Shown: positions 57,225 to 64,000 of the stretch, piece by piece | Layout of the letters: the number at the start of each line of letters is the position of its first letter | Position numbering within the stretch: the stretch's first letter is position 1 | Source of the DNA: Odiellus spinosus | Lineage: Eukaryota; Arthropoda; Arachnida; Opiliones; Phalangiidae | Reading direction: 5' to 3' | Assembly (NCBI GenBank): GCA_963920705.1 | Contig: OY987225.1 | Coordinates: 2,740,501-2,804,500, forward strand | DNA length: 64,000 nucleotides | Position numbers and translations under genes: made by a program | The notes under the pieces: generated by a model | Seen by the model: the letters and a program-made list of their open reading frames with translations, nothing else | The model's database searches: none | What the model was told of the DNA's origin: nothing

Positions 57225-58065
57225 GGTGTCCTCCCAATGGACCGACAATTCCATTCGACAGACTCGAATACCGCCAAACAGATAAAAGAAACTAGCCCGA
57301 AGGCGCTTTTCCCAATGGACCGAAAACCGCCAAACGGATAAAAGAAACTAGCCCGAAGGCGCTTTTCCCAATGGACCGAAAACGGCTTAAACGAAAAAGG
57401 GAACTGGAAGATTGGCGGCTTGCCGTTTTTTCCCCATAAATATTATGTTGTGAATAAAGCCTTACGGTTTTCTCTAGCATTGCTGTCTTATTTCCCTATG
57501 AATTGTTGGGTTAGGTTGGGTTAGGTTAGGTTAGGTCCATTGGGACTGTCGGTCCAATGGACCTACAGCCGTTTCCAGTCCCAATCGACCGACCGTCCCA
57601 ATGGACCGACAAAAACCCGCGCGAAGGTCCATTGGGACTGTCGGTCGATTGGGACTGTCGGTCGATTGGGACTGTCGGTCCAATGGACCTACAGCCGTTT
57701 TCAGTCCCAATCGACCGACCGTCCCAATGGACCGACAAAAACCCGCGCGAAGGTCCATTGGGACTGTCGGTCGATTGGGACTGTCGGTTCAATGGACCTA
57801 CAGCCGTTTCCAGTCCCAATCGACCGACCGTCCCAATGGACCGACAAAAACCCCCGCGCGAAGGTCCATTGGGACTGTCGGTCGATTGGGACTGTCAGTT
57901 CAATGGACCTACAGCCGTTTCCAGTCCCAATCGACCGACCGTCCCAATGGACCGACAAAAACCCGCGCGAAGGTCCATTGGGACTGTCGGTCGATTGGGA
58001 CTGTCGGTTCAATGGACCTACAGCCGTTTCCAGTCCCAATCGACCGACAAAAACCCGCACTACAG
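57225..58065. mobile_element. Foldback element FB8 with compound units
   Basis: Left arm: 2-3 units of about 54 bp (CCAATGGACCGAAAACCGCC ... AAGAAACTAGCCCGAAGGCG, 57235-57415). Core GGGTTAGGTTGGGTTAGG at 57507-57535. Right arm: four to five units of 109-126 bp (57537-58060), each itself built of inverted blocks (GGTCCATTGGGACTGTCGGT and its inverse, GACCTACAGCCGTTTCCAGT). All long ORFs here are repeat translations. Confidence 0.7.
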
Positions 58066-58560
58066 CTAACCAAATGCCGACTTCCACACCTCCCCCGTAT
58101 GGGGCACTCGAGCTGTAGAACGCATTGCCCACCTACTATCGGCGCCGCTAGCTTTTTGGACATGGAAAAAATCGCTTGCTAAAATATTTGAATAAGAATA
58201 TTTTTTATCTATCGAGCTAATAATTTATATATGTAAAATTTAAATATACTATAGGAAAAGGTATCTCAGTCAAAAAAGAATCAATGCATTGAAAAAACTT
58301 AAGCTAAGCTTGAGCTTAAAATGCAGGAGATTTGATAGGAAATATCGTTGCTGGTCCCTCACAAGAATAATTTGTCCGTGCTTTAACTACTATAGCCGTA
58401 GACATCAGTCCTTAAAATTCAAGCATCACGTATTCAAAATGAGTAAGAACCATTGTGGTTATAACCAAAGTCCAAACTTCTCTAGAGGGGGAACGATTAA
58501 TAATTATACGTATAGTTCGTTACGCAGATTCTTGAATGCAATCCAAATTGGGTGTTCTAG
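58066..58560. other. Unassigned intronic stretch
   Basis: No exon with consistent splice phase found. Confidence 0.3.
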
Positions 58561-58565
58561 GTCAG

Positions 58566-58627
58566 TCGCTCTTACCAACCGCCATGTGTGGGATAGCTAT
58601 CCCACACATGGCGGTTGGTAAGAGCGA
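58566..58627. repeat. Perfect 62-bp palindrome
   Basis: Two 31-bp arms with no spacer; arm TCGCTCTTACCAACCGCCAT continuing GTGTGGGATAG, centre TAGCTA. Perfect symmetry implies a very recent event, an assembly artefact or conserved hairpin function. Confidence 0.95.
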
Positions 58628-59182
58628 TGCGAACTTGTTTGAAGACATCAGTCTTTGTGGCTTCTTCATCTCGGAGAAACTGGGAATAGTTGGAGATTAG
58701 CTTACTTCGGTACGGTTGGTGTTTACAGAAACAGATTCAATGTGGGTAACTAGTCTTTTGGAGAGTTCGTAAGAACGTGCGATAGAAATCGTTGCAGTTA
58801 ATGTGGGAAATTAAATTCGCAAAAATAAATACTAAACCCGTCGCGCGCATTGTATTTAATTATAACGTAGGAAACGGTCGTAATTTTTTGGAAAGACTGC
58901 TTTTCATGTGTCATACTCAATTTGATCGTGTTGTTGGTTTTTCTAAAATCATGAGTATTTATAGGTTTGTTTTCGAGATAAGTGTTCCACTAATTGTAAA
59001 TTATGTTAATCCATATAGAGGCAAAACCACGTGCAAAGATGTAAATTGTCAGCAGATAAACGATATTTACTTCTTATGTCAAATTTGCAACGGGTATGAA
59101 AAACTCTTTTATATCAACAGGTTTCAAATATTTAATTTCAATATTATTACAAAATAATCACCCAGTACCATAACGCTATAAC
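58628..59182. other. Unassigned intronic stretch
   Basis: A 121-codon frame at 58792 has no recognised domain or splice support. Confidence 0.3.
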
Positions 59183-59810
59183 CAGTGGCGGCGCTAAAAT
59201 ACTTCTTCAATTGGAATTATGGAAACCCCTAAAAATCTTTGCAAATTGTTAAATAGACTCAAATAGCTATAGACATTCCTCAGCCCAAACCTTGTCGAAG
59301 TGAGGGGCTTATGGAGGAGATGACAGAGGAAGGCATTACGAGGCTGGATTCAGTGCATCCCTCTTACAAAGTTATAAATAGCGACTTACTCGTCCACGGA
59401 ACCTTACCGATCTCAGGGTGTCGGTAAGGATGGATTGGCTGCCATGTACTCGGGGCCCTAGTTGGAGTCGCCATGTCACTACGTTCGCGGGTAAATCATG
59501 TAGCTCGTATGGCACTGCTCTGCGGTCAAGTAGCCCCGTTCCCGTCCCGACGTCTGCAGCCTTAGAATCCACTCGTGTGCTAAATTTTGCATGCTTGTAG
59601 TGTGGACAGTTGTGATGACGTTTCAAGCCGTAATACCCTTTAGCCACGCTATTAAGTTCTTCCCAGAGGGGTGTTCGCTTGCTACAAGTTCCGCGAATCT
59701 GAGCTCCAATCTGCAATTTTGGGCCCTTTCAATTGAAGTTGATTTAAGGTCGAACAATGGAAATAAAAGCAGGATAAAGCCTGTGTGGCTTAAATCTGGC
59801 ACCGCCACTG
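59183..59810. mobile_element. hAT-like non-autonomous element
   Basis: 628 bp with ends CAGTGGCGGCGCTA / CAGTGGCGGTGCCA (inverted), the CAGTGGCGG terminus typical of hAT elements. Flanks GCTATAAC / TAAGGAGA do not match as an 8-bp duplication. The 114-codon minus frame inside shows no transposase motif. Confidence 0.6.
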
Positions 59811-60050
59811 TAAGGAGAGCGAACTAATAGATCTGAAACTCCCATGCGCCTACCGTCACCGTAAATATTGAAAGTGAATCCCAGATTTTAAGCAGGGGTG
59901 ATAGCTTATGTTTCATACTTTGCGTTCGCTCGAGCTTGGTTAGCTATAATTTTGAAAGTTTGGGTTTGCTTATAGCGTTATGTGAATTTGTGTTATTAAC
60001 TTTGTGGAATACGTTACGAACTCTCGTTTTTATTCTTGCTTATTATTTAG

Positions 60051-60103
60051 ATAACTAGCACTAGATGGGACGCCGAATATAAAATATATGATCTAAAAAC
60101 CCA
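60051..60103 (+). CDS. DPP6/DPP10-like protein, small beta-propeller exon
   Basis: Acceptor TTCTTGCTTATTATTTAG with an in-frame stop just before it; donor GTAGGT. Reads TSTRWDAEYKIYDLKT plus two bases (CA), which the next exon completes to Gln. The S-x-x-x-A-x-Y-x-I-Y-D-L pattern matches the family's propeller. Phase 2 out. The exact start could be 6-15 bp further in. Confidence 0.8.
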
Positions 60104-61292
60104 GTAGGTTAATTTTCATATTTTTCGATGTAAATATAAATATTTCACCATGAATCAATTTTACTCAAAGAGAATGTACAGACCGAGACTTTTGTCCTTG
60201 TTTCCATTCCACCCACTTTATACAGAATGAAATCGGCCCGTTAAAACCAAGGTTCGTAAAAATGCCAACGGATCTATAAGGTTGGCTCACGTGAGCGTGC
60301 TGGGCACGGGGTTATGGGGGAAACCTTCGGAGTGGGAAAGATAGGCTCGCTTCGAATTTTTGATGTAGTTCGTATTAGGCCTCCCGAATTACTAGCTCCG
60401 CAGAGGACTTGAGAATTTGTGACGTAGAACGCTTCGGCGCGCTGCGTTTTTCTCTCTCGGCCAAAATCAGAGAAATGTAGCGTTAAAACATTTGTTACCT
60501 CGAATTAACTTCAAAGTTTTCCTTGGTTCTTTGACGTTAATGACTTAAAAGTTGCCTCAAATGAGTGAGCTAAAAATCCTCGGAGGCGGCAGAGATAGCG
60601 AAGCTAAAGTACATGCGAAACTATTACACCAGTCTCTGTTTTGCATCACCATATTTTGAAAGGGGAATTGAAAATTGGTTACGATGGCCTAACTGATGAG
60701 CGAACGTGTAAAAAAGAACAAAAAAAAACAGGAGATTAGGACTACGTTGTACCAAGAATCGATTCAACACAAGAATATGGAAGAGCTATACCTTTGTCCG
60801 CGCGCTAGTCTCAAGCGGATGGAGCCTACGGAGGTCTTACGCCGCGCCTCATGTTACGTCCACAATAAGCGGTTGGCTGTTTTCTACGATAAGTGCGGGG
60901 GGGGGGATATCAGGCTGCGGGGATAGGTGCTGCCGGTTAGAGCTAGCTCTCTGTCGCGGACCTCGAAAGCTCGTGATAGGGTGAAAATCATAAGGCATAT
61001 AACGTCAAATCTAGTAAGCTCCACCCGCTCGAAACTAGCGTTATACCAGAGGTATAGCGTACGGTTCGATATTCTTGTGTTGAATCTATTCATATTCTTG
61101 TGATGAATCTATTCTTGGTTGTACCTTTTGGCTTGATCTCCGTCATATATTGCTCCACATTCGCCAATCAGTTCTTTCTGAACCATTTACCCTAAACCAT
61201 CGTGCAGCACGACGGTAGGAATCTACATTCTCTAAGATATAATTTTAGAACTAACGTGATAAATATTTAATCAGTTAAATAATGTTTTAAGA
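60104..61292. other. Intron containing a foldback repeat
   Basis: Inverted arms at about 60745-60800 and 61045-61130 (CCAAGAATCGATTCAACACA, AAGAATAT, GCTATACCT, CGCTAG blocks) enclose GC-richer DNA with a G12 tract near 60897. No exon recognised. Confidence 0.5.
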
Positions 61293-61371
61293 ACTCTCGG
61301 TCCAATTCCATTTGATTCTCCAGCCAACAGAATTGCCTTGGTGGAATGGGGTCCAGTTTCTAATCAAATGG
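61293..61371 (+). CDS. DPP6/DPP10-like protein, beta-propeller exon
   Basis: Acceptor ATGTTTTAAG, donor ATG|GTTTGT. One base completes Gln of the previous exon, then TLGPIPFDSPANRIALVEWG and PVSNQM follow. The I-x-L-V-x-W-G-P-x-x-N-x-M/L block is a strong family match. An alternative acceptor CTCCAG at 61324 would break the phase with the upstream exon. Phase 0 out; the donor is weak. Confidence 0.85.
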
Positions 61372-62221
61372 TTTGTGTAAAAATGTTTACAATAAAATAT
61401 TCCTTAAGCACAGAACTCATTTATGACACCTACAACGCACGATGGGAGAATCTTGTTCCCTGATGTCATATATTTTGATTTTGTTGTATCCTCTTCACGG
61501 ATTAGTGAAGTTTTTGAAGGAGTTTACAAATAAAATTATATTGAAATAAGTAAAAAAAAAAAAAGAAAAAAATACTTAATTCACGTTCGGTTAAAAGGAA
61601 AGACTCAATAGGGGTCGATAAAAACTTATCTATATTAGGAAGAAGTGATAGAAATTAACTGGAAATTTTACGTACCCATACCCCATGTAAGAGGATTTTC
61701 AGACTGCGGTGTTTACTTTTGTATTGCTAACTGTCACGATTGAACAGCCAAGCGTATCATCGTTAAAGGTTTCAATGATATTTTGCTATAAGGCCCAGCT
61801 ATAGACGATCGAGACATTTGCCAAAATTTAATACTTTCTATTTGAAGTGGTTATCGATCATCGCGAGGGAAAATGCAGCCATTATCACTAGAGAAACTAT
61901 TCATTATTAGATTGATTAAAGACTGAAATTTATAACGAGGAAAGTAGTGAAACAATATCTTTTACTTAGCCTTGACTACTACAGGCCGCTATAATTTGAA
62001 AGTCAGGGACTTGGGGAAGGAAGGACGTCATTCTCGGAACGATATCCATAATCGACGTCACCTTATCACGTTTCAAATCGATTTTAAGCCACTAACATAA
62101 TTCGATAGTTGAACGCTGCCATCCCGCGTCCCTTAAGAATTAATTCCCAGTGTAACTTCTATCCTTTATTGTTTCTTGATATCAGGAGAAGCTAAGAATG
62201 AAGAGGGTGCAAAAGTGTACT
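61372..62221. other. Intron, no feature recognised
   Basis: A-rich tract at about 61551-61570. Nothing else seen. Confidence 0.3.
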
Positions 62222-62726
62222 CACAAGGAGACTACCCGAGGTGTTTATCGCCGATTTTGTCCAAAGTCTGCTATAATGTAGACCTATGTAAGATATGAAA
62301 ATCCCCAAAAGGAGACGACGCACTGCCCATTAGTTTGGCCATGGCAACCGAAAACGTTTTTGGCCATTTCAATCGAAAAAATCTCCAATGAAAAAAGCAT
62401 AGGATTTTCTCGGTTTTACAAATTTTAAAATTTTTTTCGAAATTGTCAAATGAGTAATATAGCTCATATCTAGATAAAATTCATCAAGTTTAGGTAAATT
62501 GGGGCTTTGTTGGGGTAAAATTGTTACCATTTTTGGGAAAAATAGGAAAAAGAAATTTATTTTTTTCAACGAAGGTGCTTAATGGCCAAAAACGTTTTTG
62601 GTTGCCATGGCCAAACTAATGGGTAGTGCGTCGTCTCCATTTGGGGATTTTCATATCTTATATAGATCAACATTATAGCAGACTTTGGACAAATTCCGCG
62701 ATAAGCACCTCGGGTAGTCTCCTTGT
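62222..62726. mobile_element. Foldback MITE family F, copy 2
   Basis: About 505 bp with ends CACAAGGAGACTACCCGAGG and a near-perfect inverse, arms of about 170 bp. In the intron of the host gene. No target duplication recognised. Confidence 0.8.
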
Positions 62727-62972
62727 CAGTAATACTAGACAATTCTATCTTCGTACGTTGTTTTAAGTCATCAATGGGTTTTATACTTTTGTTCAAGATT
62801 ATTTAGCAAATACTTCTACATTTGCTATGAAGTTTAGCATTGTGATTCAATCGCACATACATTTAATTAACTACTCTTGAACAGAAGTATAATCATCAAT
62901 TTTTAAAACGTCGTTGTATTATTCAAGTGTCTTGATACTTTTAAGGAAGTAATATTTTTTCCTATCTAATAG

Positions 62973-63090
62973 ATTTTTATACAGAACAATGATCTTTATT
63001 TCGTGACATCAGTGGGCTCCAAGGCTTACCATCTCGCAGTTTCTTCCAATCCTAATGTTTTTAATGGAATTTTAAACTGGTTTTACAGAG
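62973..63090 (+). CDS. DPP6/DPP10-like protein, beta-propeller exon (last in window)
   Basis: The acceptor TATCTAATAG is favoured over ATACAG at 62984 because it adds IFIQ before NNDLYFV, giving the family pattern Q-L-I-F-V/I-x-x-N-N-x-I/L-Y. The exon continues to VFNGILNWFYR with G at the donor GTAATG. N-G-I-x-x-W-x-Y is the conserved block that in DPP4 is followed by E-E. Phase 0 in, phase 1 out. The hydrolase domain lies beyond the window, so presence of the catalytic Ser cannot be judged. Confidence 0.85.
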
Positions 63091-63463
63091 GTAATGCAGA
63101 TATACACAAAGTTATTGTATTGCGAACATGAACAGTAAAATCACCAAAGCCCCTTGCTCACAATGAGTTCAAAAATTCAACTTATAATTCCGTTTTTTCA
63201 GTTTTACAATACACTATTCGGAAAACCTATTTGTAAAAACTAATACCCCTTTGTAGTTTATATCAAAAAAACGTAATTCTAATTCAGGGACAATTACATA
63301 TATCGAAGATTTTAAAGCCTTCGTTTCATTCTACCTCTAAATCTGATACCAAAAATTACATATTATAATAATCAAACTTAAAATCAAGCCAAAAAGCTCA
63401 TAGAAAAACAAAATGAGTGTAGGGTACGTCCTTAAAGTTGAAACGCAATTGATCTAACGCCAA
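63091..63463. other. Intron, no feature recognised
   Basis: AT-rich; nothing seen. Confidence 0.3.
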
Positions 63464-63470
63464 GCTTGTC

Positions 63471-63946
63471 CACTGCCTTCTTTAATACTATGCATATCCG
63501 AAGGAAAAGAAAGGGGGTGGCGGTACCGATTTCAAAAATATCGTTAGATGTCGTTTTCTTGATGTTAAAAAAGCGGGAAATTCAAATTTAGGCCGAAAAT
63601 TCAAAAATATATACGATTGTTAGGTTAATAATCGAGAGTAAATTTATTGGGATTAATTTAAATAATTAAATAGTGATTTTAAAATATTTACATTTAAAAC
63701 AAGTTCTAAATCAAATCGTTAGTTTAAATCAAGATCTCTACGTTATCACCTAGGTGTCGCTAGGAGTTCTACGATCTTACTTCGCTAAAGCTTTATCTAA
63801 TTGGCTCTTGGCGACGCCAGACTCGCGATTGGCTATTCATACCTCAGGAAAGTGACATCTATCTCGGGCAAATTGCAAATTAAAAATGTCAAGAAAAAAA
63901 AACCTTGTAACTGACATTTCGGGGCCTAGTATTAGATAAGGCAGTG
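63471..63946. mobile_element. MITE family E, copy 4
   Basis: 476 bp, more diverged than copies 1-3, with exact 7-bp duplication GCTTGTC (63464-63470, 63947-63953). Confidence 0.9.
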
Positions 63947-64000
63947 GCTTGTCAATATAATCACAAAATTCCCGAGACTGTTTTTGCAAACCCATAACGT

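Noticed and set aside
57540-58182. ORFs of 140-193 codons on both strands
   Set aside because: Artefacts of the FB8 compound repeats.
58391-58442. Candidate missing DPP exon (VDISP then a frameshifted segment)
   Set aside because: Stop codon in frame after VDISP and wrong phase for the upstream exon.

Overview
Eukaryotic, AT-rich, intron-bearing DNA, most likely from an insect or other arthropod. The evidence is short (TTAGG)n-type telomere-like strings at several places, a dense and diverse load of DNA transposons and MITEs, and a host gene whose conserved segments match the DPP6/DPP10 branch of the dipeptidyl-peptidase family. I cannot name the species.

Layout. 1-2.7 kb: an intact 750-codon DDE transposase ORF (ISL2EU/IS4EU-like, with zinc fingers and a C-terminal SWIM finger) preceded by an inverted copy of part of itself. 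4.5-5.6 kb: a Kolobok-like deletion derivative with TTAA duplications and a THAP start. 5.7-7.1 kb: a Copia gag fragment (minus strand) split by a GC-rich insertion with an 11-bp duplication. 7.3-31 kb: a TE graveyard of MITE families, which I call A to H, with frequent nesting. It also holds a PIF/Harbinger derivative (12.77-13.65 kb), a Penelope GIY-YIG fragment (19.1-19.4 kb) and foldback elements built of ~16-bp tandem units. 31-37.9 kb: further foldbacks and mostly unassigned DNA.

37.96 kb to the window end: one plus-strand host gene, a DPP6/DPP10-like type II membrane protein. I could place seven exons by conserved residues and compatible splice phases: 37955-38053, 48270-48384, 53412-53507, 56453-56547, 60051-60103, 61293-61371 and 62973-63090. 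One or more exons between 56.5 and 60.05 kb were not found, and the gene runs off the window. Its introns (the first is 10.2 kb) hold MITEs, foldback arrays and an antisense decayed copy of the 0.4-2.7 kb transposase.

Main signals. (1) Foldback elements share one architecture: inverted arms of short tandem units around a (TTAGG)n-like core, but with a different arm unit in almost every element. (2) Five MITE families with different sequences (A, C, D, E, G) share 5'-CA...TG-3' ends and 7-bp target duplications, several proven by nested insertions. (3) Two unrelated transposon superfamilies (Kolobok and Harbinger) each left a small derivative retaining the 5' ends of two convergent ORFs. Most long ORFs in the tandem arrays are translation artefacts and are not annotated as genes.
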